A stretch of DNA of 64,000 nt from Pectobacterium versatile (GTDB lineage Bacteria > Pseudomonadota > Gammaproteobacteria > Enterobacterales > Enterobacteriaceae), in contig NZ_JAINZP010000003.1 of NCBI RefSeq assembly GCF_020166435.1, positions 310,001-374,000 on the forward strand. Direction: 5' to 3'. Below, in pieces: positions 46,042-56,681 of the stretch. The first letter of the stretch is position 1. Every line of letters begins with the position of its first letter. Made by a program: the position numbers and the translations under genes. The notes under the pieces were generated by a model. It was not told where the DNA came from. It ran no database searches and worked only from the letters and a program-made list of their open reading frames with translations.

Positions 46042-46635
46042 TCAGTCGGTTTGGATCGTATCTAACCAGTGAGTGACCGTTTCGGTCGTTTTTCTTTCCT
46101 GATCGGATTCAATGACGAGTGGCTTTCGCCATCGGTTCCCTGGCGTCAGGGCGGCAAGAATATCCTCGCTGTTGCCGAGGCCGTATCCCCCGTGGGTAAT
46201 GAAAGGAATGAGTATTTTTCCTGTCAGGTTATGTGAACGAAGAAAGGTTTGCACGATAGGAGGAACGGTCGTCCCCCAAATGGGGAAACCTAAATAAATC
46301 GTCTGATAGCGTTCGATATTGGCGACGTTATTTTTTAATGGTGGTCTTATTTCGCGGTCACGTTCGTCTTTTGCCTGCGCCACGGTCTGAAAATAATCCT
46401 CTGGGTAGGGATTCGCAGGCTCAATTTCAAAAAGATCGGCTTTCAGGCTGCGATGAATTACGCCTGCGATGACCCGCGTATTACCGCTTCTGGAAAAGTA
46501 CGCGACCAAAATTCGGCTATTGATGGGCTTATTTCTGGCGTCGGCAGCGGTGGACGGCAGAGCGACGTTCGCCAGCGTTAATCCTGCCAATGCGGTAATC
46601 AGCATCCTTCGAGTGGAATCATGTTCGTCAGTCAT
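46042..46635 (-). CDS. Exported flavodoxin-like protein with twin-arginine-type leader
   Basis: A 197-aa protein. The N terminus STRRMLITALAGLTLANVAL fits a Tat-type leader (Arg-Arg followed by a hydrophobic core ending near PSTAADA). The mature part is a flavodoxin_4-type fold: ILVAYFSRSGNTRVIAGVIH binds FMN phosphate, and QTIYLGFPIWGTTVPPIVQT and PFITHGGYGLGNS follow. Flavodoxins folded with FMN in the cytoplasm need Tat for export, which suits the leader. Partner proteins are unknown. It is followed by an MFS gene on the same strand upstream-to-downstream order reversed (MFS stop at 46688 lies before its start). Confidence 0.82.
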   Translation of the reverse strand: MTDEHDSTRRMLITALAGLTLANVALPSTAADARNKPINSRILVAYFSRSGNTRVIAGVIHRSLKADLFEIEPANPYPEDYFQTVAQAKDERDREIRPPLKNNVANIERYQTIYLGFPIWGTTVPPIVQTFLRSHNLTGKILIPFITHGGYGLGNSEDILAALTPGNRWRKPLVIESDQERKTTETVTHWLDTIQTD

Positions 46636-46687
46636 GGCCTTAGGTTCCTTATCGTTCCGATGATGGACAAGTTTGATGTGTTACTCG

Positions 46688-47887
46688 CTAACTGGCTGTT
46701 TTTGTGACTGGTGTGATGAGTGCGATTACCGCGCTGGCTGCGGTAAACAAGGCGATGATCCACGCCATGGTCCACGGCGTCCCATCGCTCAGTAGCGCAA
46801 GCAGCAAGGAGGAGATAATGCCGCTGCCGTACTGTAGCGACCCTATTAATGCTGACGCTGAACCGGCCATGTTTGGCACCGCATCAAGTGCGGCGGCTGT
46901 TGACGTTGCGGCGATGATGCCGTTCATCGAAAAGAACACGAACACCGAGACCACAATCAGAATTATTCCACCGATATGCAGTTTCGTGCCAATAGCCAGA
47001 ATGAACGATGCGGCGGCTGCGATCAGCACGGCAAATTTAAGCAACTTCTCAAGCGGATAGCGCTGAACCAGACGACGGTTTACCACGCTCATGCCCATCA
47101 CGCCGACGATATTCAGCGCAAATAGCCAGCCGTAATGCTGTGGATCGATACCGAAGTAGGTGATGTAGACAAAGGCCGAACCGGTAATAAAGGCGTAGGC
47201 GGCAACATAATAGAACGTCAGGCATAAGGTGAAACGCATGAAGTTCGCGTTCGTCAGCAGGGCATAATAGTTGCGAAAGGCGCTGGGCAACGACGCTTTC
47301 ACTCGCCTGTCTGCTGGAAGCGTTTCAGGCAGCCAGCGTAATGAAATCAGCATAGCGATGCCAATCACCGCCAGCAGCCAAAAAATGGCGTGCCATGATG
47401 TCACTTTGATCAATTGCCCGCCGAGTAGCGGCCCGGCAATCGGCGCAATCGCCATCACGATCATGAGTGTTGAGAGCATTTGCGCTGCGCGAGTACGGCT
47501 AAAGAGGTCGCGAATCATCGCACGAGCCAGCATCGGGCCTGTACATGCCCCCAGCGCCTGAAAGACACGCCAAAAAACGATCTGCGGCATGTCCGTAGAC
47601 AGGGCGCAGCCGACGGAACCGATGATAAATAGGACCATACCAATAAACAGCGGTATTCGGCGGCCCAGATGATCGCTTAACGGGCCCCAAATCAGCTGCA
47701 CGATGCAAAAGCCGATTAAAAAGCCGGTGATGGTTAGCTCTGCATTCCCCTGTAAATCCTCCGCCATGATGGGCATAGCTGGTAAATAAATGTCTGTCGA
47801 TAAAGAGGTAAACGCCATCAGTGCACTGAGAATGGCAATAAAAAATAGCCCTGACGTTTTTTCTGAGCGCGTCTGAATTTGAGTCAT
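46688..47887 (-). CDS. Bcr/CflA-type MFS drug exporter
   Basis: Inner-membrane antiporter of 399 aa, 12 segments. Bcr/CflA features include ALMAFTSLSTDIYLPAMPIM near the N terminus, IWGPLSDHLGRRIPLFIG (MFS motif A), and VFQALGACTGPMLARAMIRD (DHA1 pattern). It ends 52 bp before the flavodoxin-like gene starts on the same strand, so the two may form an operon. Substrates are likely to be hydrophobic or sulfonamide-type compounds, by family. Confidence 0.88.
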   Translation of the reverse strand: MTQIQTRSEKTSGLFFIAILSALMAFTSLSTDIYLPAMPIMAEDLQGNAELTITGFLIGFCIVQLIWGPLSDHLGRRIPLFIGMVLFIIGSVGCALSTDMPQIVFWRVFQALGACTGPMLARAMIRDLFSRTRAAQMLSTLMIVMAIAPIAGPLLGGQLIKVTSWHAIFWLLAVIGIAMLISLRWLPETLPADRRVKASLPSAFRNYYALLTNANFMRFTLCLTFYYVAAYAFITGSAFVYITYFGIDPQHYGWLFALNIVGVMGMSVVNRRLVQRYPLEKLLKFAVLIAAAASFILAIGTKLHIGGIILIVVSVFVFFSMNGIIAATSTAAALDAVPNMAGSASALIGSLQYGSGIISSLLLALLSDGTPWTMAWIIALFTAASAVIALITPVTKTAS

Positions 47888-48054
47888 ATCTGTCCGTTTG
47901 GTTTTATATTCTTTGGATTATCTACTGGGATTACGCCCCGTGATAATCGTGCGCGACTGGATAGACGTTATGAATGACGCTCATAAATCATTGGTGATTT
48001 ATAGCGGGAAAGGGGCGCTGTCGCCCCGAATTCAAAAGGTGCATGTCTGATCTG

Positions 48055-49290
48055 TTATCGGGTGGCCTGTTTCCACTTTGGTAGTCGGGTAAATGCGATG
48101 GCGACAAGCACCATACCGCCAGCCAGAAAAAAGGTGAACTGCATGCCATTCGCGAGGGCAGCGGGTGCAGCATGGGTAAAATCTTCCGTGCCGACCCCTA
48201 AAGCGAAAACCTGCCCCATGATCGAGGCACCGGCGATCAACCCAATATTGCGCGACAGGTTGAGCAGGCCAGAAACGGTACCGCGCTGGTTTCCGGGAAC
48301 CTCGGCAAGGGTGGCGGTGTTGTTGGCCGCCTGAAAGAGCTGGTAGCCCGGCGTCAGGACAATAATGGCAAGAATGTATCCCGTGACGCCGAGCAGATTG
48401 GGCAGGATCGCCAGCATAAAGGTGCCGGTAACCACGAGAGAGAGCCCGGCGGTGAGAGCCCGTCGAAACCCCCAGGTATCAACCAATCGCCCTGATGGAA
48501 TCCCGCTAAAGGTCGCAACGGCAGGGCCAATGGCCATCACCAGTCCCACCAGCGTTTCCTTCAGTCCAAGACCCAGGCCAAGGTAGTAGGGGCCAACGAT
48601 TAACGTCGTCATAATAACGGCGGTGACGGCCGCATTGATCGTGAGATTCAGCAACAGCGTAGTGTTCCATAACGACAATCCCCCTGAGAGCGACGCTTTT
48701 TCCTTTACCGGTGTGGCTGGCAGTAGAGTAAAGGCCATGAACAGAACGATCGTGACCAGCGGGATCTGTATCCAGAACAGGCTACGCCATCCTGCTATCG
48801 CAAGAAGAAACCCTCCGACAGAAGGGCCAAGCGCAGTACCCAGTGCGGACACCGTTCCTACTATCCCCATTGCTCGCCCGACATGCTTTTCCCCAGCCGT
48901 CTGCCTCAGCAGTGCCATGCCGAGCGTCATCAGGAAGGCAGCACCGATCCCCTGAAATGCTCTTGCCGCGATAAGTTGCCACAGTTGGGGGGCAATGGCG
49001 CATAGTAGCGAAGCGATGGCGAAGAGCCCAAGACCAGTGATGAACACGGGCTTCAGCCCATAGAGATCGCCAAGGCGACCCGCGATCACAACTGAAAGTG
49101 CCATGGCTGCAAGATAGGCGATCACCACGGCCTGCACCTGCGCGAAGGGCGCTGAAAATACCGCTGTCAGCGTCGGAAGGGCAATATTGGCAATGCTTGT
49201 CCCCAGCGAGGCTGACAGTATTGCGAGCGCCAGTGTGAGGGTGATCCCCGGTTTGGCCTGATCTGGTTCGTCCGGTTGGTTAATTGTCAT
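48055..49290 (-). CDS. MFS transporter (DHA2-like)
   Basis: Inner-membrane protein of 411 aa with about 12 segments: ILSASLGTSIANIALPTLTA (DHA2 D1-type N terminus), GRLGDLYGLKPVFITGLGL (motif A) and RAFQGIGAAFLMTLGMALLR. It is transcribed away from a MerR regulator whose chosen start lies only 66 bp away, so it is the likely MerR target and an inducible efflux pump. Substrate unknown. Confidence 0.85.
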   Translation of the reverse strand: MTINQPDEPDQAKPGITLTLALAILSASLGTSIANIALPTLTAVFSAPFAQVQAVVIAYLAAMALSVVIAGRLGDLYGLKPVFITGLGLFAIASLLCAIAPQLWQLIAARAFQGIGAAFLMTLGMALLRQTAGEKHVGRAMGIVGTVSALGTALGPSVGGFLLAIAGWRSLFWIQIPLVTIVLFMAFTLLPATPVKEKASLSGGLSLWNTTLLLNLTINAAVTAVIMTTLIVGPYYLGLGLGLKETLVGLVMAIGPAVATFSGIPSGRLVDTWGFRRALTAGLSLVVTGTFMLAILPNLLGVTGYILAIIVLTPGYQLFQAANNTATLAEVPGNQRGTVSGLLNLSRNIGLIAGASIMGQVFALGVGTEDFTHAAPAALANGMQFTFFLAGGMVLVAIAFTRLPKWKQATR

Positions 49291-49356
49291 TTTTTATCCT
49301 TGTCAGAATGTGGGTTCCAGAGCATGCTACGAATTAAAGTCGACTTGAGGTCAAGC

Positions 49357-49812
49357 ATGAAATTTCTGGATATAGGCGAAATCGCGGAGAAGAGTGGAAT
49401 CAAGCCTTCGGCGCTGCGTTATTACGAGGAGATTGGGCTGATTGCGTCGGTGTCTCGGAATGGGCTCCGGCGGCAGTTTCCTGCTGACGTGCTGCTGCAA
49501 CTCAGGCTGATTACGATGGGGAAATCGGCGGGGTTCTCACTGCAAGAAATCGCCGGCATGTTTAACAAGGATGGGATGCCGGACTTGCCCCGCGCCGCGC
49601 TGCATCAGAAAGCCGACGACATCGATCGGCAAATTCAGGAGTTGAAGGTATTGCGTGACACGCTGCGGCACGTCGCCGACTGTTCTGCGCCATCGCATAT
49701 GGAATGTCCGACGTTCAGGAAGCTCGTTGAAATCACGCACCGAAGAGGCCAGATGCAGGATAAAACGCGTAAACCAGCCACGCGAAAGGCGCCTAAGAAG
49801 ACGAAAAAATAA
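49357..49812 (+). CDS. MerR-family regulator
   Basis: MerR regulator of 151 aa from ATG 49357 behind GAGG. The winged-helix domain is at 1-70: IGEIAEKSGIKPSALRYYEE and GLRRQFPADVLLQLRLI. A dimerisation helix follows (ALHQKADDIDRQIQELKVLR), then a short stretch with Cys residues (DCSAPSHMECPTF) that resembles but does not equal the SoxR cluster, and a very basic tail (RKPATRKAPKKTKK). An in-frame extension back to 49276 would overlap the MFS start and has no match. Probable activator or repressor of the divergent MFS gene. Confidence 0.87.
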   Translation: MKFLDIGEIAEKSGIKPSALRYYEEIGLIASVSRNGLRRQFPADVLLQLRLITMGKSAGFSLQEIAGMFNKDGMPDLPRAALHQKADDIDRQIQELKVLRDTLRHVADCSAPSHMECPTFRKLVEITHRRGQMQDKTRKPATRKAPKKTKK

Positions 49813-50012
49813 AGCGCAATCCGCTGGCCGTGGCGAATGTACCTATGCTGGCGGACCCGCACACACCGGATATGCAACCGGTTTCTTATTTCTGTTCATG
49901 TCCTCTTTTTTCCTCTAGAATTTCTGCAACTCGGGTCGAGCTGAATCAAATCAACATCAGGCAGGCCCACCACATTAAAGAATCATCATCGATAAATAAT
50001 CAGCATTGATAA

Positions 50013-51461
<1,449 letters not shown>

Positions 51462-51472
51462 CTGGCATACGG

Positions 51473-51498
51473 GCTGGCGTGTTTGTCTGCCAGCTTTA
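51473..51498 (+). terminator. Hairpin after the GH1 gene
   Basis: GCTGGC-10 nt-GCCAGC then TTTAGC, 12 bp past the stop; weak U-run. Confidence 0.4.
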
Positions 51499-51596
51499 GC
51501 GCATTTTTCCGGCGGGAACATTTTTTTCTAGCATGTGGCTGCGCCGGATATTTTTTGTCTCAGCAGTTTGTGGGAGCCTTTGCGCGGGATTGTGCG

Positions 51597-52502
51597 TCAA
51601 CGAACGTTGGACAAGACAGAGTCGATAAATGCACGCAACTTAGGAAGAACCGTTCGTCGGCTAGGGTAGTATAACGCCAGCCCAGGGAATACAACGGAGA
51701 AGTCATCTAAAATGACCTCAAGTGTTCCTGCGTGGATGTGGCGTGCAACAATCGAACGTGGTAGTCGAAATAGTCCAACCCCCTGTTCGGCTGCCTGGAT
51801 ACAGGCATTGACATCGTCTAGTATCAATGGCCCCCGAATAGGAACGACATGCCGTTTCCCCATCACACTAAACGCCCATTCGTTAAGTACGACGTCGGCC
51901 TGACGAAATACGATGCACGGAAGATGACGGATATCATCCGGTAGTGAAGGTCTGCCGTGGCGTGTCAGTAGCGAGGGGGAACCGACAACCACCTGTGGTT
52001 CTTCTGCTGTTAGTGGAACGGCGACCATGTCCGCCTGCACATAACTGCGTGGGCGTACACCTGCGTCACACCCTTCGGCGATGATATCCACCAATCGATC
52101 ATCCCCGATGAGCTCTAATTGCACCCCTGGGTTTGCGGCCAGAAAGCCAGAAACAAAACGTTCTGTCAGAATGGGAACGCTCGCTTTTGGGACACTAATG
52201 CGCAGGAGGCCAGTGGCCGACTTGCTTAAACTGCGGGCTGATTCAATTCCCTGAAGCACTTGTTGGGCCGCAGGCCGCACCTGAAGTAACAGCCGCTCTC
52301 CAGCCTCTGTCAATCCGACGCTTCGGGTTGTGCGTACCAATAACGCCACGCCAACGCGTGCCTCGAAGGTGCGGATCGCTTGACTGACTGCCGATGGTGT
52401 TATGCCGAGACGTCGCGCTGCCGCGCGAAAACCCCGTTCTTCTACGACGGCCAGAAATACCACCACGCCATCTAAATCGCTTCGACCAATTGTGTAGTTC
52501 AT
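51597..52502 (-). CDS. LysR-type regulator
   Basis: LysR regulator of 301 aa. The DNA-binding helix region is at about 8-66 (FLAVVEERGFRAAARRLGIT then PSAVSQAIRTFEARVGV). The effector domain has the CrgA/DsdC-like pattern GLLRISVPKASVPILTERFV. It is divergent from the alcohol-dehydrogenase-like gene (89-bp gap) and is the likely regulator of it. Confidence 0.88.
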   Translation of the reverse strand: MNYTIGRSDLDGVVVFLAVVEERGFRAAARRLGITPSAVSQAIRTFEARVGVALLVRTTRSVGLTEAGERLLLQVRPAAQQVLQGIESARSLSKSATGLLRISVPKASVPILTERFVSGFLAANPGVQLELIGDDRLVDIIAEGCDAGVRPRSYVQADMVAVPLTAEEPQVVVGSPSLLTRHGRPSLPDDIRHLPCIVFRQADVVLNEWAFSVMGKRHVVPIRGPLILDDVNACIQAAEQGVGLFRLPRSIVARHIHAGTLEVILDDFSVVFPGLALYYPSRRTVLPKLRAFIDSVLSNVR

Positions 52503-52591
52503 CTACACAGTGTGAGTACTTAACGTGGGATTATCAAGTACTGCATTATGGGTGAAGATACCTTTCCTCGTTCCTCTCTTAAGGAAATGTT

Positions 52592-53608
52592 ATGATCTCA
52601 TCAACCACCACAGCTCGCGTTTATAGAATTGAAAAACTCGGAGGCCTTGAGGGTCTTGTTAGCGGTTTTACTCCCATTCCTACTGCTGGCCCAGGTGAAG
52701 TTCTTGTGCGTGTTCGTGCATCCTCACTGAACTATCGGGATATTATCATTCTGGATGGCAACTACTTCCTACCAGTGCCTGCGGGGAGAATTCCGCTTTC
52801 TGATGCCGCTGGAGAGATTGTCGCGATTGGGCCTGATGTCACTCGATTTAGCCCTGGCGATCGGGTCACCAATTCATTTATCCCTGAATGGCTGGATGGG
52901 CCGTATACCGGAAAGGGCTCAAGCTATTCTGCTGACACTGACGGGTGGCTGACAGATTATCGCGTGGTACAAGCAGAGGCACTGATCCCTATTCCAGACG
53001 ACTTAGGTTTTGAGGAAGCCGCTACGTTGCCTTGTGCAGGTGTTACGGCATGGTCGGCATTGAAAGGCGTGCTGCCGAGTGACACGGTGCTCACGCAGGG
53101 TAGCGGTGGTGTTTCGCTTTTTGCCATACAACTGGCGAAAGCAATGGGCGCCCGGGTGATAGCAACCACCTCAAGCGATAAAAAAATTGAGCAGATCAAA
53201 GCACTCGGTGCCGATGAAATTATTAACTACAAGACTCAGCCAGAATGGTCACAGCGGGTGCGGGAGTTGACGGCTGGAAAGGGTGCCGATCGTATTATCG
53301 AAGTCGGTGGCCCTGGTACTTTCGAACAATCGGTAAAAGCGATCGCTATTGGTGGACAAGTTTCAATGGTGGGCGCATTGGCAGGTATGCAGGGTGGGGT
53401 GGAGTTTATGGCAATGTTTTTAAGCCAAGCCCGCTATCAGCCAATCGTCGTCGGCAGCCGACAAGATCTGGAAGATCTCTTACAATGTGTGACGCAACAC
53501 GCCATTCGTCCCTGCATCGACAGCACCTGGGATTTTGACGATGCTAAGCTTGGCTTTGAGCGACTGGCGGGCCGCAACGTTTTCGGTAAAGTGGTGGTCA
53601 AGTATTGA
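52592..53608 (+). CDS. Medium-chain alcohol dehydrogenase / quinone-oxidoreductase-like
   Basis: MDR-superfamily oxidoreductase of 338 aa. A GroES-like domain occupies about 15-135 (GPGEVLVRVRASSLNYRDII, DAAGEIVAIGPDVTRFSPGD) and an NAD(P)-binding Rossmann domain follows (LTQGSGGVSLFAIQLAKAMG, IEVGGPGTFEQSVKAI). The SLNYRD segment replaces the zinc-ligand Cys of classical alcohol dehydrogenases, so a zinc-free quinone- or enone-reductase type is more likely. Divergent LysR gene upstream. Confidence 0.85.
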   Translation: MISSTTTARVYRIEKLGGLEGLVSGFTPIPTAGPGEVLVRVRASSLNYRDIIILDGNYFLPVPAGRIPLSDAAGEIVAIGPDVTRFSPGDRVTNSFIPEWLDGPYTGKGSSYSADTDGWLTDYRVVQAEALIPIPDDLGFEEAATLPCAGVTAWSALKGVLPSDTVLTQGSGGVSLFAIQLAKAMGARVIATTSSDKKIEQIKALGADEIINYKTQPEWSQRVRELTAGKGADRIIEVGGPGTFEQSVKAIAIGGQVSMVGALAGMQGGVEFMAMFLSQARYQPIVVGSRQDLEDLLQCVTQHAIRPCIDSTWDFDDAKLGFERLAGRNVFGKVVVKY

Positions 53609-53776
53609 TCTTCATAATTAATCTGCGGCTTCCGCTGCGCATTGGCTGACAGCCAGCGTGCAGCGAAAGCTAGCCTTTACACCGATTCACAAAGCGTAAC
53701 AGCGGTGCACAATGATTTTCACTGCTGTTTAATGACACCTAATAAAGCTCATCGTTCCCACAGCCACCTGGTGTGA

Positions 53777-55156
53777 TTATCTTCCCAGTTCTTCTCTTCG
53801 CGCGTCACGTTTTAGCGCCAGTGTCCAGCATAGAGCGGCCAATAATGAAAGCCCAATTGCGAGGCTAATCGCAAGATTGATGCTGTCTCTGAGCGTTCCG
53901 GCCCCGGTCAGTACTGTACCGAAAATCGCCACGCCAAACGCAGAACCCGCTTGGCGGCTGGCGTTCAATACTCCCGCCGCTATGCCCGTTTGTGATTTAT
54001 CAATTACATTCATCAATGAAGCCGTCACCGCCGGTGTGATGATGCCAGCACCGAACCCCATTGCAGGAAAATACAACGCAATCCGCCAGTAAGGCTCGTT
54101 ATCTGCTACGGCATAAAGGCCAAGAAAGCCGACCGCATACAGGAGGAATCCTCCGCCAACGAGGTGCAATGTGCTCAAGTATCTGCTTAGCGGCCCGGAG
54201 GCAAAACTGCCGAGAGTGACAAAGAGAGTCAGTGGTAGAAAGGCTAGCCCCGTCTGTAAGGGAGTCCAGTTACGGATAGTCTGGAAATACAAACTCAGGA
54301 GAAAAAAAAGTCCGTAGAACACCAGCGCTGAAACCAGAGAGATGAAAGCCGCTGCGGAAAACACCATGTTTTTGAAAAATCGTAGAGGCAGCATTGGCTG
54401 CCGTGCGCGGGTTTCCGCCAGCATGAATAGTCCCCAAGCGATAACCGCCACAACGCTGCCTGCAACTATTCGTAAATCCCCCCAACTGAGCTTTGCACTC
54501 GCGGTAAGAACGGCTACGGTAGATGCCAGTGCAACAATTGCCAAAATTTGCCCTACGCCGTCAGGATGGTGGACGGAACGAGCAGTCACGTTCTCAATTT
54601 GGACGCGGGTGGTAAGCCATACACCGGCCAGAGCCAGAGGAACATTAACCAGAAAAATGCAGTGCCATCCAAAGTAGTGAGTCAGCACGCCGCCAACAAG
54701 AGGCCCTGCCGCCATCGCGATACCGCCAAATCCAGCCCATTTTGCAATCGCGCCAGCGCGTTCACTTGCGTCAGGATAGACACTATTGATGAGGGCCAAT
54801 GAGCAGGGGACAAGCAAGGCAGCTCCGATGCCTTGCAGCACTCGGGCAAAAATAAGCGCCAGAAGTGTCGGGGAAAATCCACATAGTGCCGATGCTGATG
54901 CGAAAATTAACAGCCCAACAAGATAGATTTTCTTCACGCCCAGCCGATCGCCGAGCGCGCCTCCGGTTAGCAGCAGGTTGGCAAATGTTAAGGTGTAGGC
55001 GTTAACCACCCATTGTAAACCTGCTACACCAGCATTGAGGCTGGTGGATATCGGTTCGAGGGCAATATTCACAATCGACGTATCGAGGATGACAAGGACG
55101 TAGCTGAGGCACGTTGCCATCAGTATGCGTCGATGCTGGTCTGTCTGGACATTCAT
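53777..55156 (-). CDS. MFS drug exporter (EmrB/QacA, 14-segment type)
   Basis: Inner-membrane antiporter of 459 aa. DHA2-type N terminus (LSYVLVILDTSIVNIALEPI), motif A GGALGDRLGVKKIYLVGLL, and VLQGIGAALLVPCSLALINS; 13-14 hydrophobic segments are visible. Homologues export hydrophobic cations and antiseptics. It is divergent from the frameshifted ArsR-like gene (123 bp to its ATG), which may have been its regulator. Confidence 0.88.
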   Translation of the reverse strand: MNVQTDQHRRILMATCLSYVLVILDTSIVNIALEPISTSLNAGVAGLQWVVNAYTLTFANLLLTGGALGDRLGVKKIYLVGLLIFASASALCGFSPTLLALIFARVLQGIGAALLVPCSLALINSVYPDASERAGAIAKWAGFGGIAMAAGPLVGGVLTHYFGWHCIFLVNVPLALAGVWLTTRVQIENVTARSVHHPDGVGQILAIVALASTVAVLTASAKLSWGDLRIVAGSVVAVIAWGLFMLAETRARQPMLPLRFFKNMVFSAAAFISLVSALVFYGLFFLLSLYFQTIRNWTPLQTGLAFLPLTLFVTLGSFASGPLSRYLSTLHLVGGGFLLYAVGFLGLYAVADNEPYWRIALYFPAMGFGAGIITPAVTASLMNVIDKSQTGIAAGVLNASRQAGSAFGVAIFGTVLTGAGTLRDSINLAISLAIGLSLLAALCWTLALKRDARREELGR

Positions 55157-55278
55157 ACCAATCTTACTCTGGTGTATCTATGATCGATTGACTATAGCTG
55201 GTTGTGCTTCGAGAATGATTCGCTGTGTATCGAACTATACCTATGCTGGGTGTACGAAGGCCGAGGGAAGCTACCACG

Positions 55279-55969
55279 ATGTCTACTCATAATATTTCCA
55301 CTATTGCTCATCTGATTGCTGAGCCGGTTCGGGCAGTCATGTTGATCACGCTTTCAGATGGCAGCGCGCTGTCTGCGAGGGCGCTTGCCGAAGCGGCAGG
55401 CGTGACGGCCCAAACCGCAAGCTCTCATCTCGCCAAACTACTCGATGGTGGATTGCTCACTATGCAGCGCGATGGACGACCGCTATTACCGTCTTGCTGG
55501 CCCTCATGTCGTGGCTGCGCTGGAAAGCCTGGCTGCTGCTGGGCCTGCCGAAATGGCCTGGCGCACAACCCCGAACCGTTCCGCCAGAGAACTTCAGTTT
55601 GCTCGCTGCTGCTATGACCATCTGGCTGGTGAGATTGGTGTTGCCATCACGCAAGCCATGCTTGAACGCCAGTTGATCGTGAAAAATGGTGAACGCACAT
55701 ATGTACTGACTACCAAGGGCTATGGTTGGCTGGAGAGTGCCGGACTTGACAGTGGCAATCCGATTTTTGAGCAGGAAGACCATGCCCGTCAATGCCTTGA
55801 CTGGACGGAAAGGCAGCATCATATAGCTGGTCCACTCGGGGTTTATTTGATGGATGCTTACATTGCCTGGAACTGGATGAAGAGGCATCCCGGTAGTCGT
55901 AAAATTTCAATTACAAAGTCCGGATGGGCGGCACTACAGGCGCATTTCGGAATTGAGCTGAGGGTATGA
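55279..55969 (+). pseudogene. ArsR-type winged-helix regulator, frameshifted
   Basis: The first frame from ATG 55279 gives a good winged helix (MSTHNISTIAHLIAEPVRAV, ALAEAAGVTAQTASSHLAKL, LDGGLLTMQRDGR) up to about 55475. The homologous continuation is in the next frame: RYYRLAGPHVVAALESLAA through CLDWTERQHHIAGPLGVYL to the stop at 55969. The junction near 55470-55478 (GGACGACCGCTATTACCG) lacks two bases or has one extra relative to the expected 'GRHRYYRL'. Without the shift it would be a normal protein of about 230 aa. A sequencing error cannot be excluded. Confidence 0.75.
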
Positions 55970-55982
55970 GTTGCTGAGGAAT

Positions 55983-56543
55983 TCAATCCTCATGGACTTC
56001 GCTACCGAGGATTCGTGAGCGGCACACATCCAGAATCTCATCGGCGAGGGCGGAATAATCTGGACAGGCACGCGATAACACAAGCGCACCGACAAGATGC
56101 GCAATGGTGTTGATGAGATCGGCACGCGTGCCGCCGCTCGGCCCATTTTCATTCGCTAAAAGTGCCAACTGGTTTTCAATTCCAGTTGCAAACGTTGCCT
56201 TAATTGACTCGGACTGACGCGCTGCATCGGTGCTCAGTGCAGACATCACGCAACCCTTTCCCATCGAATCACGATGCTGTCGGGAGAGGTAGTATTCGAC
56301 AAAATCTTCCCGGCCCACACCCACCGTACTTTCTGCCGAGCGGGAAAAACCGCAGCTCATCGCTTCCTCCATCAAATCGGCCTTGGAACCAAAGTGCTTA
56401 TAAAACCCGCCATGCGTTAAACCTGCGGCTGACATGAGTTCAGCGATCCCCACGCCGTCATAGCCACGTTCACGAAACAACACGGAGGCAGTTTCAACAA
56501 TACGCATTCGATTTTCGCGAACCTTCTCTTTCGACACTTTCAT
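55983..56543 (-). CDS. TetR-family regulator
   Basis: TetR regulator of 186 aa from ATG 56543 behind GGGAAAC. The DNA-binding domain is at about 9-55 (RMRIVETASVLFRERGYDGV, GLTHGGFYKHFGSKADLMEE), and the ligand domain follows with two cysteines (KGCVMSALSTDAA). It is divergent from the Old Yellow Enzyme gene (138 bp between starts), which fits the NemR-nemA arrangement in which TetR-type NemR senses electrophiles through Cys and represses nemA. It is not a clear NemR orthologue by sequence. Confidence 0.87.
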   Translation of the reverse strand: MKVSKEKVRENRMRIVETASVLFRERGYDGVGIAELMSAAGLTHGGFYKHFGSKADLMEEAMSCGFSRSAESTVGVGREDFVEYYLSRQHRDSMGKGCVMSALSTDAARQSESIKATFATGIENQLALLANENGPSGGTRADLINTIAHLVGALVLSRACPDYSALADEILDVCRSRILGSEVHED

Positions 56544-56681
56544 CGTTTCCCGACCCTTTCTTAAAAAGTTATGCCACAAGTATACATTGATGATGACCAT
56601 AATCAAACTGATTGACTTTTTAGATTTAGATCATCATCATTAAATTCAACTCATCACACATCACTTAGCAAGGGAATAGAC

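Noticed and set aside
49345-49356. CTTGAGGTCAAG palindrome as the MerR operator
   Set aside because: It coincides with the ribosome-binding site just before ATG 49357 and is too short and too close to the start to be a typical MerR operator.
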